From Sipunculus nudus (lineage: Eukaryota > Annelida > Sipuncula > Golfingiida > Sipunculidae): a stretch of DNA of 64,000 nucleotides. The notes under the pieces were generated by a model that was not told the DNA's origin, ran no database searches, and was given only the letters and a program-made list of their open reading frames with translations. The DNA lies in contig JAPPUL010000051.1 of NCBI GenBank assembly GCA_026874595.1, forward strand, positions 35,495-99,494, in the 5' to 3' direction. The translations under genes were made by a program, and so were the position numbers. Shown here piece by piece: positions 15,465 to 29,220 of this stretch (its first letter is position 1; each line of letters starts with the position of its first letter).

Positions 15465-15504
15465 GTCGGTACAGTCTACAGGATATCCTGTAGTCTGTAC
15501 AGAC
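15465..15504. repeat. Single inverted unit: 20-bp arms, head-to-head
   Basis: Positions 15465-15484 and 15485-15504 form an inverted repeat with 18 of 20 bases matching. The centre is the perfect 18-bp palindrome CTACAGGATATCCTGTAG (15476-15493). It is the only place in the 41-kb array where I see the unit switch strand. The corresponding place in superblocks B and C (for example near 25640) continues normally. It lies just before the 19-bp truncated unit near 15560, so this looks like a rearrangement scar. Confidence 0.85.
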
Positions 15505-17880
15505 AATTGATTGTACAGACTTAAGGAAGTCGGTTCGTCTGTACAGACTACAGGATGCTGTTTAGTCTACAGGATGTCGATCTGACTGTACAGACTTAAG
15601 GAAGTCGGTTAGTCTGTACAGACTACAGGATGTTGTATAGTCTCTACAGATTACAGGATGTCGTTTTCTCTGAACAGACTACAGGATGTCAGTTTGTCTG
15701 TACAGACTACAGGATGCCAGTTTGTCTGTACAGATTACAGGATGTCGATCTGACTGTACAGACTTAAGGAAGTCGGTTCGTCTGTACAGACTACAGGATG
15801 TTGTATTGTCTCTACAGATTACAGGATGTCGATCTGATTGTACAGACTTAAGGAAGTCGGTTCGTCTGTACAGACTACAGGATGCTGTTTAGTCTCTACA
15901 GATTACAGGATGTCGTTTTCTCTGAACAGACTACAGGATGTCAGTTTGTCTCTACAGACTACAGGATGTCGTTTTGTCTATACATACTATAGGATGTCGT
16001 TTTGTCTGTACAGACTACAGGATATCGGTTTGTCTGTACAGACTACAGGATGCCGGTTTGTCTGTACAGACTACAGGATGTCGTTTTGTCTATACATACT
16101 ATAGGATGTCGTTTTGTCTGTACAGACTACAGGATGTCGGTTTGTCTGTACAGACTACAGGATGTCGTTTTGTCTATACATACTATAGGATGTCGTTTTG
16201 TCTGTACAGACTACAGGATGTCGGTTTGTCTGTACAGACTACAGGATGTCGGTTTGTCTGTACAGACTACAGGATGTCGGTCTGACTGTACAGACTGAAG
16301 GATGTCGGTTCGTCTGTACAGACTACAGGATGTTGTATAGTCTCTACAGATTACAGGATGTCGATCTGACTGTACAGACTTAAGTAAGTCGGTTCGTCTG
16401 TACAGACTACAGGATGTTGTATAGTCTCTACAGATTACAGGATGTCGATCTGATTGTACAGACTTAAGGAAGTCGGTTCGTCTGTACAGACTACAGGATG
16501 CTGTTTAGTCTCTACAGATTACAGGATGTCGTTTTCTCTGAACAGACTACAGGATGTCAGTTTGTCTCTACAGACTACAGGATGTCGTTTTGTCTATACA
16601 TACTATAGGATGTCGTTTTGTCTGTACAGACTACAGGATATCGGTTTGTCTGTACAGACTACAGGATGCCGGTTTGTCTGTACAGACTACAGGATGTCGT
16701 TTTGTCTATACATACTATAGGATGTCGTTTTGTCTGTACAGACTACAGGATGTCGGTTTGTCTGTACAGACTACAGGATGTCGTTTTGTCTATACATACT
16801 ATAGGATGTCGTTTTGTCTGTACAGACTACAGGATGTCGTTTTGTCTATACATACTATAGGATGTCGTTTTGTCTGTACAGACTACAGGATGTCGGTTTG
16901 TCTGTACAGACTACAGGATGTCGGTCTGACTGTACAGACTGAAGGATGTCGGTTCGTCTGTACAGACTACAGGATGTTGTATAGTCTCTACAGATTACAG
17001 GATGTCGATCTGACTGTACAGACTTAAGTAAGTCGGTTCGTCTGTACAGACTACAGGATGTTGTATAGTCTCTACAGATTACAGGATGTCGATCTGATTG
17101 TACAGACTTAAGGAAGTCGGTTCGTCTGTACAGACTACAGGATGCTGTTTAGTCTCTACAGATTACAGGATGTCGTTTTCTCTGAACAGACTACAGGATG
17201 TCAGTTTGTCTCTACAGACTACGGGATGTCGTTTTGTCTATACATACTATAGGATGTCGTTTTGTCTGTACAGACTACAGGATGTCGATTTGTCTGTACA
17301 GACTACAGGATGCCGGTTTGTCTGTACAGACTACAGGATGCCGATTTGTCTGTACAGACTTCAGGATGTCGGTTTTTCTGTACAGACTACAGGATGCCGG
17401 TTTGTCTGTACAGACTACAGGATACCGGTTTGTCTGTACAGACTACAGGATGTCGGTTTGTCTGTACAGACTACAGCATGTCGGTTTTTCTGTAAAGACT
17501 ACAGGATGTCGGTTTGTCTGTACAGACTACAGGATGTCGGTTTGTCTGTACAGACTACAGGATGTCTTTTTGTCTGTACAGACTACAGGATGTGGGTTTG
17601 TCTGTACAGACTACAGGATGTCGGTTTGTCTGTACAGACTACAGGATGTCGATTTGTCTGTACAGACTACAGGATGTCGGTTTGTCTGTACAGACTACAG
17701 GATGTCGGTTTGTCTCTACAGACTACAGGATGTCGGTTTGTCTGTACAGACTACAGGATGTCGGTCTGACTGTACAGACTTAAGGATGTCGGTTCGTCTG
17801 TACAGACTACAGGATGCTGTTTAGTCTCTACAGATTACAGGATGTCGATCTGACTGTACAGACTTAAGGAAGTCGGTTCG

Positions 17881-20800
17881 TCTGTACAGACTACAGGATG
17901 TTGTATTGTCTCTACAGATTACAGGATGTCGTTTTCTCTGAACAGACTACAGGATGTCAGTTTGTCTCTACAGACTACAGGATGTCGTTTTGTCTATACA
18001 TACTATAGGATGTCGTTTTGTCTGTACAGACTACAGGATGTCGGTTTTTCTGTACAGACTACAGGATGCCGGTTTGTCTGTACAGTCTACAGGATGCCGA
18101 TTTGTCTATACAGACTACAGGATGCCGGTTTGTCTGTACAGACTACAGGATGCCGGTTTGTCTGTACAGACTACAGGATGTCGGTTTGTCTGTACAGACT
18201 ACAGGATGTCGGTTTTTCTGTACAGACTACAGGATGTCGGTTTTTCTGTACAGACTACAGGATGTCGGTTTGTCTGTACAGACTACAGGATGTCTTTTTG
18301 TCTGTACAGACTACAGGATGTGGGTTTGTCTGTACAGACTACAGGATGTCGGTTTTTCTGTACAGACTACAGGATGTCAGTTTGTCTGTACAGACTACAG
18401 GATGTCTTTTTGTCTGTACAGACTACAGGATGTCAGTTTGTCTCTACAGACTACAGGATGTCGTTTTGTCTATACATACTATAGGATGTCGTTTTGTCTG
18501 TACAGACTACAGGATGTCGATTTGTCTGTACAGACTACAGGATGCCGGTTTGTCTGTACAGACTACAGGATGCCGATTTGTCCGTACAGACTTCAGGATG
18601 TCGGTTTTTCTGTACAGACTACAGGATGTCGATTTGTCTGTACAGACTACAGGATGTCGGTTTGTCTGTACAGACTACAGGATGTCGGTTTGTCTCTACA
18701 GACTACAGGATGTCGGTTTGTCTGTACAGACTACAGGATGTCGGTCTGACTGTACAGACTTAAGGATGTCGGTTCGTCTGTACAGACTACAGGATGCTGT
18801 TTAGTCTCTACAGATTACAGGATGTCGATCTGACTGTACAGACTTAAGGAAGTCGGTTCGTCTGTACAGACTACAGGATGTTGTATTGTCTCTACAGATT
18901 ACAGGATGTCGTTTTCTCTGAACAGACTACAGGATGTCAGTTTGTCTCTACAGACTACAGGATGTCGTTTTGTCTATACATACTATAGGATGTCGTTTTG
19001 TCTGTACAGACTACAGGATGTCGGTTTTTCTGTACAGACTACAGGATGCCGGTTTGTCTGTACAGTCTACAGGATGCCGATTTGTCTATACAGACTACAG
19101 GATGCCGGTTTGTCTGTACAGACTACAGGATGCCGGTTTGTCTGTACAGACTACAGGATGTCGGTTTGTCTGTACAGACTACAGGATGTCGGTTTTTCTG
19201 TACAGACTACAGGATGTCGGTTTTTCTGTACAGACTACAGGATGTCGGTTTGTCTGTACAGACTACAGGATGTCTTTTTGTCTGTACAGACTACAGGATG
19301 TGGGTTTGTCTGTACAGACTACAGGATGTCGGTGTTTCTGTACAGACTACAGAATGTCGGTTTGTCTGTACAGACTACAGGATGTCTTTTTGTCTGTACA
19401 GACTACAGGATGTCGGTTCTTCTGTACAGACTACAGGATGTCGGTTTTTCTGTACAGACTACAGGATGTCGGTTTGTCTGTACAGACTACAGGATGTCTT
19501 TTTGTCTCTACAGACTACAGGATGTCGGTTTGTCTGTACAGACTACAGGATGTCGGTCTGACTGTACAGACTTAAGGATGTCGGTTCGTCTGTACAGACT
19601 ACAGGATGCTGTTTAGTCTCTACAGATTACAGGATGTCGATCTGACTGTACAGACTTAAGGAAGTCGGTTCGTCTGTACAGACTACAGGATGTTGTATTG
19701 TCTCTACAGATTACAGGATGTCGTTTTCTCTGAACAGACTACAGGATGTCAGTTTGTCTCTACAGACTACAGGATGTCGTTTTGTCTATACATACTATAG
19801 GATGTCGTTTTGTCTGTACAGACTACAGGATGTCGGTTTTTCTGTACAGACTACAGGATGCCGGTTTGTCTGTACAGTCTACAGGATGCCGATTTGTCTA
19901 TACAGACTACAGGATGCCGGTTTGTCTGTACAGACTACAGGATGCCGGTTTGTCTGTACAGACTACAGGATGTCGGTTTGTCTGTACAGACTACAGGATG
20001 TCGGTTTTTCTGTACAGACTACAGGATGTCGGTTTTTCTGTACAGACTACAGGATGTCGGTTTGTCTGTACAGACTACAGGATGTCTTTTTGTCTGTACA
20101 GACTACAGGATGTGGGTTTGTCTGTACAGACTACAGGATGTCTTTTTGTCTGTACAGACTACAGGATGTGGGTTTGTCTGTACAGACTACAGGATGTGGG
20201 TTTGTCTGTACAGACTACAGGATGTCGGTTTGTCTGTACAGACTACAGGATGTCGATTTGTCTGTACAGACTACAGGATGTCGGTTTGTCTATACAGACT
20301 ACAGGATGTCGGTTTGTCTCTAAAGACTACAGGATGTCGGTTTGTCTGTACAGACTACAGGATGTCGGTCTGACTGTACAGACTTAAGGATGTCGGTTCG
20401 TCTGTACAGACTACAGGATGTCGATCTGAATGTACAGACTTAAGGAAGTTGGTTCGTCTGTACAGACTACAGGATGTTGTATAGTCTCTACAGATTACAG
20501 GATGTCGTTTTCTCTGAACAGACTACAGGATGTCGGTTTGTCTGTACAGACTACAGGATGTCGATCTGACTGTACAGACTTAAGGAAGTCGGTTCGTCTG
20601 TACAGACTACAGGATGTTGTATAGTCTCTACAGATTACAGGATGTCGATCTGACTGTACAGACTTAAGGAAGTCGGTTCGTCTGTACAGACTACAGGATG
20701 TTGTATAGTCTCTACAGATTACAGGATGTCGTTTTCTCTGAAAAGACTACAGGATGTCAGTTTGTCTCTACAGACTACAGGATGTCGTTTTGTCTATACA

Positions 20801-23800
20801 TACTATAGGATGTCGTTTTGTCTGTACAGACTACAGGATGTCGGTTTTGCTGTACAGACTACAGGATGTCGGTTTTTCTGTACAGTCTACAGGATGCCGA
20901 TTTGTCTATACAGACTACAGGATGCCGGTTTGTCTGTACAGACTACAGGATGCCGGTTTGTCTGTACAGACTACAGGATGTCGGTTTGTCTGAACAGACT
21001 ACAGAATGTCGGTTTTTCTGTACAGACTACAGGATGTCGGTTTTTCTGTACAGACTACAGGATGTCGGTTTGTCTGTACAGACTACAGGATGTCTTTTTG
21101 TCTGTACAGACTACAGGATGTCTTTTTGTCTGTACAGACTACAGGATGTGGGTTTGTCTGTACAGACTACAGGATGTCGGTTTGTCTGTACAGACTACAG
21201 GATGTCGGTTTGTCTGTACAGACTACAGGATGTCAGTTTGTCTCTACAGACTACAGGATGCCGGTTTGTCTGTACAGACTACAGGATGCCGGTTTGTCTG
21301 TACAGACTACAGGATGTCGGTTTGTCTGTACAGACTACAGGATGTCGTTTTGTCTGTACAGACTACAGGATGCCGGTTTGTCTGTACAGACTACAGGATG
21401 CCTATTTGTCTATACAGACTACAGGATGCCGGTTTGTCTGTACAGACTACAGGATGCCAGTTTGTCTGTACAGACTACAGGATGTCGGTTTGTCTGTACA
21501 GACTACAGGATGTCGGTTTTTCTGTACAGACTACAGGATGTCGGTTTTTCTGTACAGACTTCAGGATGTCGGTTTGTCTGTACAGACTACTGGATGTCTT
21601 TTTGTCTGTACAGACTACAGGATGTGGGTTTGTCTGTACAGACTACAGGATGTCGGTTTGTCTGTACAGACTACAGGATGTCGATTTGTCTGTACAGACT
21701 ACAGGATGTCGGTTTTTCTGTACAGACTACAGGATGTCAGTTTTCTCTGTACAGACTACAGGATGTCGGTTTGTCTGTACAGACTACAGGATGTCAGGTT
21801 GTCTGTACAGACTACAGGATGTCGGTCTGTCTGTAGAGACTTAAGAAAGTCGGTTCGTCAGCACAGACTACAGGATGCTGTTTAGTCTCTACAGACTACA
21901 GGATGTCTGTTTGTCTGTACAGACTACAGGATGTCAGTTTGTCTGTACAGACCACAGGAAGTCGGTTTGTCTGTACAGACTACAGGATGTCAGTTTGTCT
22001 GAACAGACTTCAGCATGTTGTTTTGTCTGTAAAGACTATAGGATGTCGGTTTGTCTGTACAGACTCCAGGATGTCAGCTTGTCTGTACAGACCACAGGAA
22101 GTCGGTTTTTCTGTACAGACTACAGGATGTCAGTTTGTCTGTACAGACTTCAGGATGTCGTTTTGTCTGTACAGACTAGAGGATGTCGGTTTGGGTGTGC
22201 AGACTACAGGATGTCGGTGTGTCTATACAGACTGCAGAATGTCGGTTTACCTGTACAGACTACAGGATGTAAGTTTTTGTGTGCAGACTACAGGATGTCA
22301 GTTTCTCTGTGCAGACTACAGGATGTCGGTGTGTCTATACAGACTAAATGATGTCGGTGTGTCTGCACTCACTACAGGATGTCGGTTTGTCTGTACAGAC
22401 TACAGGATGTCGGTTTGTCTGTACAGACTACAGGATGCCAGTTTGTCTGTACAGACTACAGGATGTCGATCTGACTGTACAGACTTAAGGAAGTCGGTTC
22501 GTCTGTACAGACTACAGGATGTTGTATAGTCTCTACAGATTACAGGATGTCGTTTTCTCTGAACAGACTACAGGATGTCAGTTTGTCTCTACAGACTACA
22601 GGATGTCGTTTTGTCTATACATACTATAGGATGTCGTTTTGTCTGTACAGACTACAGGATGTCGGTTTTTCTGTACAGACTTCAGGATGCCGGTTTGTCT
22701 GTACAGACAACAGGATGCCGGTTTGTCTGTACAGACTACAGGATGTCGGTCTGACTGTACAGACTTAAGGAAGTCGGTTCGTCTGTACAGACTACAGGAT
22801 GTTGTACAGTCTCTACAGATTACAGGATGTCGATCTGACTGTACAGACTTAAGGAAGTCGGTTCGTCTGTACAGACTACAGGATGTTGTATTGTCTCTAC
22901 AGATTACAGGATGTCGGTCTGACTGTACAGACTTAAGGAAGTCGGTTCGTCTGTACAGACTACAGGATGTTGTATAGTCTCTACAGATTACAGGATGTCG
23001 ATCTGACTGTACAGACTTAAGGAAGTCGGTTCGTCTGTACAGACTACAGGATGCTGTTTAGTCTCTACAGATTACAGGATGTCGATCTGACTGTACAGAC
23101 TTAAGGAAGTCGGTTCGTCTGTACAGAAAACGGGATGTTGTATAGTCTCTACAGATTACAGGATGTCGTTTTCTCTGAACAGACTACAGGATGTCAGTTT
23201 GTCTCTACAGTCTACAGGATGTCGTTTTGTCCATACATACTATAGGATGTCGTTTTGTCTGTACAGACTACAGGATGTCGGTTTTTCTGTACAGACTACA
23301 GGATGCCGGTTTGTCTGTACAGACTACAGGATGTCGGTTTGTCTGTACAGACTACAGGATGTCGGTTTTTCTGTACAGACTACAGGATGTCGGTTTTTCT
23401 GTACAGCCTACAGGATGTCGGTTTGTCTGTACAGACTACAGGATGTCTTTTTGTCTGTACAGACTACAGGATGTCGGTTTGTCTGTTCAGACTACAGGAT
23501 GTCGGTTTTTCTGTACAGACTACAGGATGTCGGTTTGTCTGTACAGACTACAGGATGTCGGTTTGTCTCTACAGACTACAGGATGTCGGTTTGTCTGTAC
23601 AGACTACAGGATGTCAGTTTGTCTCTACAGACTACAGGATGTCGGTTTGTCTGTACAGACTACAGGATGTCGGTCTGACTGTACAGACCTAAGGATGTCG
23701 GTTCGTCTGTACAGACTACAGGATGCTGTTTAGTATCTACAGATTACAGGATGTCGATCTGACTGTACAGACTTAAGGAAGTCGGTTCGTCTGTACAGAC

Positions 23801-26800
23801 TACAGGATGTTGTATTGTCTCTACAGATTACAGGATGTCGTTTTCTCTGAACAGACTACAGGATGTCAGTTTGTCTCTACAGACTACAGGATGTCGTTTT
23901 GTCTATACATACTATAGGATGTCGTTTTGTCTGTACAGACTACAGGATGTCGGTTTTTCTGTACAGACTACAGGATGCCGGTTTGTCTGTACAGTCTACA
24001 GGATGCCGATTTGTCTATACAGACTACAGGATGCCGGTTTGTCTGTACAGACTACAGGATGCCGGTTTGTCTGTACAGACTAGAGGATGCCGGTTTGTCT
24101 GTACAGACTACAGGATGTCGGTTTTTCTGTACAGACTACAGGATGTCGGTTTTTCTGTACAGACTACAGGATGTCGGTTTGTCTGTACAGACTACAGGAT
24201 GTCTTTTTGTCTGTACAGACTACAGGATGTGGGTTTGTCTGTACAGACTACAGGATGTCGGTTTTTCTGTACAGACTACAGGATGTCGGTTTGTCTGTAC
24301 AGACTACAGGATGTCTTTTTGTCTGTACAGACTACAGGATGTCGGTTTTTCTGTACAGACTACAGGATGTCGGTTTGTCTGTACAGACTACAGGATGTCT
24401 TTTTGTCTCTACAGACTACAGGATGTCGGTTTGTCTGTACAGACTACAGGATGTCGGTCTGACTGTACAGACTTAAGGATGTCGGTTTGTCTGTACAGAC
24501 TACAGGATGCTGTTTAGTCTCTACAGATTACAAGATGTCGATCTGACTGTACAGACTTAAGGAAGTCGGTTCGTCTGTACAGACTACAGGATGTTGTATT
24601 GTCTCTACAGATTACAGGATGTCGTTTTCTCTGAACAGACTACAGGATGTCAGTTTGTCTCTACAGACTACAGGATGTCGTTTTGTCTATACATACTATA
24701 GGATGTCGTTTTGTCTGTACAGACTACAGGATGTCGGTTTTTCTGTACAGACTACAGGATGCCGGTTTGTCTGTACAGTCTACAGGATGCCGATTTGTCT
24801 ATACAGACTACAGGATGCCGGTTTGTCTGTACAGACTACAGGATGCCGGTTTGTCTGTACAGACTACAGGATATCGATTTGTCTGTACAGACTACAGGAT
24901 GTCGGTTTGTCTGTACAGACTACAGGAAGTCGGTTTGTCTCTACAGACTACAGGATGTCGGTTTGTCTGTACAGACTACAGGATGTCGGTCTGACTGTAC
25001 AGACTTAAGGATGTCTGTTCGTCTGTACAGACTTCAGGATGTCGATCTGAATGTACAGACTTAAGGAAGTTGGTTCGTCTGTACAGACTACAGGATGTTG
25101 TATAGTCTCTACAGATTACAGGATGTCGTTTTCTCTGAACAGACTACAGGATGTCGGTTTGTCTGTACAGACTACAGGATGTCGATCTGACTGTACAGAC
25201 TTAAGGAAGTCGGTTCGTCTGTACAGACTACAGGATGTTGTATAGTCTCTACAGATTACAGGATGTCGATCTGACTGTACAGACTTAAGGAAGTCGGTTC
25301 GTCTGTACAGACTACAGGATGTTGTATTGTCTCTACAGATTACAGGATGTCGTTTTCTCTGAACAGACTACAGGATGTCAGTTTGTCTCTACAGACTACA
25401 GGATGTCGTTTTGTCTATACATACTATAGGATGTCGTTTTGTCTGTACAGACTACAGGATGTCGGTTTTTCTGTACAGACTACAGGATGCCGGTTTGTCT
25501 GTACAGACTACAGGATGCCGGTTTGTCTGTACAGTCTACAGGATGTCGGTTTGTCTGTACAGACTACAGGATGCCGGTTTGTCTGTACAGACTACAGGAT
25601 GTCGGTTTGTCTGTACAGACTACAGGATATCGGTTTGTCTGTTCAGACTACAGGATGTCGGTTTTTCTGTACAGACTACAGGATGTCGGTTTTTCTGTAC
25701 AGACTACAGGATGTCGGTTTGTCTGTACAGACTACAGGATGTCTTTTTGTCTGTACAGACTACAGGATGTGGGTTTATCTGTACAGACTACAGGATGTCG
25801 GTTTGTCTGTACGATCACAGGATGTCGATTTGTCTGTACAGACTACAGGATGTCGATTTGTCTGTACAGACTACAGGATGTCGGTTTGTCTGTACAGACT
25901 ACAGGATGTCGGTTTGTCTGTACAGACTACAGGATGTCGGTCTGACTGTACAGACTTAAGGATGTCGGTTCGTCTGTACAGACTACAGGATGCTGTTTAG
26001 TCTCTACAGATTATAGGATGTCGATCTGAATGTACAGACTTAAGGAAGTTGGTTCTTCTGTACAGACTACAGGATGTTGTATAGTCTCTACAGATTACAG
26101 GATGTCGTTTTCTCTGAACAGACTACAGGATGTCAGTTTGTCTGTACAGACTACAGGATGTCGATCTGACTGTACAGACTTAAGGAAGTCGGTTCGTCTG
26201 TACAGACTACAGGATACTGTTTAGTCTCTACAGATTACAGGATGTCGGTCTGACTGTACAGACTTAAGGAAGTCGGTTCGTCTGTACAAACTACAGGATG
26301 TTTTATAGTCTCTACAGATTACAGGATGTCGATCTGACTGTACAGACTTAAGGAAGTCGGTTCGTCTGTACAGACTACAGGATGTTGTATAGTCTCTACA
26401 GATTACAGGATGTCGTTTTCTCTGAACAGACTACAGGATGTCAGTTTGTCTGTACAGACTACAGGATGCCAGTTTGTCTGTACAGATTACAGGATGTCGA
26501 TCTGACTGTACAGACTTAAGGAAGTCGGTTCGTCTGTACAGACTACAGGATGTTGTATTGTCTCTACAGATTACAGGATGTCGATCTCATTGTACAGACT
26601 TAAGGAAGTCGGTTCGTCTGTACAGACTGCAGGATGCTGTTTAGTCTCTACAGATTACAGGATGTCGTTTTTTCTGAACAGACTACAGGATGTCAGTTTG
26701 TCTCTACAGACTACAGGATGTCGTTTTGTCTATACATACTATAGGATGTCGTTTTGTCTGTACAGACTACAGGATATCGGTTTGTCTGTACAGACTACAG

Positions 26801-29220
26801 GATGCCGGTTTGTCTGTACAGACTACAGGATGTCGTTTTGTCTATACATACTATAGGATGTCGTTTTGTCTGTACAGACTACAGGATGTCGGTTTGTCTG
26901 TACAGACTACAGGATGTCGTTTTGTCTATACATACTATAGGATGTCGTTTTGTCTGTACAGACTACAGGATGTCGGTTTGTCTGTACAGACTACAGGATG
27001 TCGGTTTGTCTGTACAGACTACAGGATGTCGGTCTGACTGTACAGACTGAAGGATGTCGGTTCGTCTGTACAGACTACAGGATGTTGTATAGTCTCTACA
27101 GATTACAGGATGTCGATCTGACTGTACAGACTTAAGTAAGTCGGTTCGTCTGTACAGACTACAGGATGTTGTGTAGTCTCTACAGATTACAGGATGTCGA
27201 TCTGATTGTACAGACTTAAGGAAGTCGGTTCGTCTGTACAGACTACAGGATGCTGTTTAGTCTCTACAGATTACAGGATGTCGTTTTCTCTGAACAGACT
27301 ACAGGATGTCAGTTTGTCTCTACAGACTACAGGATGTCGTTTTGTCTATACATACTATAGGATGTCGTTTTGTCTGTACAGACTACAGGATATCGGTTTG
27401 TCTGTACAGACTACAGGATGCCGGTTTGTCTGTACAGACTACAGGATGTCGTTTTGTCTATACATACTATAGGATGTCGTTTTGTCTGTACAGACTACAG
27501 GATGTCGGTTTGTCTGTACAGACTACAGGATGTCGTTTTGTCTATACATACTATAGGATGTCGTTTTGTCTGTACAGACTACAGGATGTCGGTTTGTCTG
27601 TACAGACTACAGGATGTCGGTTTGTCTGTACAGACTACAGGATGTCGGTCTGACTGTACAGACTGAAGGATGTCGGTTCGTCTGTACAGACTACAGGATG
27701 TTGTATAGTCTCTACAGATTACAGGATGTCGATCTGACTGTACAGACTTAAGTAAGTCGGTTCGTCTGTACAGACTACAGGATGTTGTGTAGTCTCTACA
27801 GATTACAGGATGTCGATCTGATTGTACAGACTTAAGGAAGTCGGTTCGTCTGTACAGACTACAGGATGCTGTTTAGTCTCTACAGATTACAGGATGTCGT
27901 TTTCTCTGAACAGACTACAGGATGTCAGTTTGTCTGTACAGACTACAGGATATCGGTTTGTCTGTACAGACTACAGGATGCCGGTTTGTCTGTACAGACT
28001 ACAGGATGCCGGTTTGTCTGTACAGACTACAGGATGTCGTTTTGTCTATACATACTATAGGATGTCGTTTTGTCTGTACAGACTACAGGATGTCGGTTTG
28101 TCTGTACAGACTACAGGATGTCGTTTTGTCTATACATACTATAGGATGTCGTTTTGTCTGTACAGACTACAGGATGTCGTTTTGTCTATACATACTATAG
28201 GATGTCGTTTTGTCTGTACAGATTACAGGATGTCGGTTTGTCTGTACAGACTACAGGATGTCGGTCTGACTGTACAGACTGAAGGATGTCGGTTCGTCTG
28301 TACAGACTACAGGATGTTGTATAGTCTCTACAGATTACAGGATGTCGATCTGACTGTACAGACTTAAGTAAGTCGGTTCGTCTGTACAGACTACAGGATG
28401 TTGTATAGTCTCTACAGATTACAGGATGTCGATCTGATTGTACAGACTTAAGGAAGTCGGTTCGTCTGTACAGACTACAGGATGCTGTTTAGTCTCTACA
28501 GATTACAGGATGTCGTTTTCTCTGAACAGACTACAGGATGTCAGTTTGTCTCTACAGACTACAGGATGTCGTTTTGTCTATACATACTATAGGATGTCGT
28601 TTTGTCTGTACAGACTACAGGATGTCGATTTGTCTGTACAGACTACAGGATGCCGGTTTGTCTGTACAGACTACAGGATGCCGATTTGTCTGTACAGACT
28701 TCAGGATATCGGTTTTTCTGTACAGACTACAGGATGCCGGTTTGTCTGTACAGACTACAGGATACCGGTTTGTCTGTACAGACTACAGGATGTCGGTTTG
28801 TCTGTTCAGACTACAGCATGTCGGTTTTTCTGTACAGACTACAGGATGTCGGTTTTTCTCTACAGACTACAGGATGTCGGTTTGTCTGTACAGATTACAG
28901 GATGTCTTTTTGTCTGTACAGACTACAGGATGTGGGTTTGTCTGTACAGACTACAGGATGTCGGTTTGTCTGTACAGACTACAGGATGTCGATTTGTCTG
29001 TACAGACTACAGGATGTCGGTTTGTCTGTACAGACTACAGGATGTCGGTTTGTCTCTACAGACTACAGGATGTCGGTTTGTCTGTACAGACTACAGGATG
29101 TCGGTCTGACTGTACAGACTTAAGGATGTCGGTTCGTCTGTACAGACTACAGGATGCTGTTTAGTCTCTACAGATTACAGGATGTCGATCTGACTGTACA
29201 GACTTAAGGAAGTCGGTTCG
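17881..29220 (+). repeat. Superblock B of the 28-bp array (11,340 bp, exactly 405 units)
   Basis: The row of sequence at 17881 is repeated exactly at 29221, an offset of 11,340 bp or 405 x 28. In the roughly 880 bp after that point I count only about three substitutions between B and C. Alignment with superblock A runs at offset 17,826 at the start, and at 14,186-14,242 against the second half of A's duplicated section, with whole-unit steps (for example four units fewer near 23.5 kb than at 9.3 kb). The single 29-mer (near 21740) and the single 27-mer (near 25812) cancel, which gives the exact multiple. Confidence 0.88.

Larger units (their letters stand above)
55..17880 (+). repeat. Superblock A of the 28-bp array (17,826 bp)
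   Basis: This is the first of three large higher-order copies. Position 55 aligns with 17881 and 29221. The length equals 637 units minus 10 bases, fully explained by odd-length units seen by eye: one 29-mer near 7530, one 27-mer near 11570, one 27-mer near 14735 and one 19-bp unit near 15560. Compared with superblock B it carries two expansions: a 3,640-bp period duplication near its start, and a local copy in which 12196-12893 reappears at 15686-16383. A rearranged section at about 14660-15600 has no counterpart at the same place in B or C. Confidence 0.85.
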
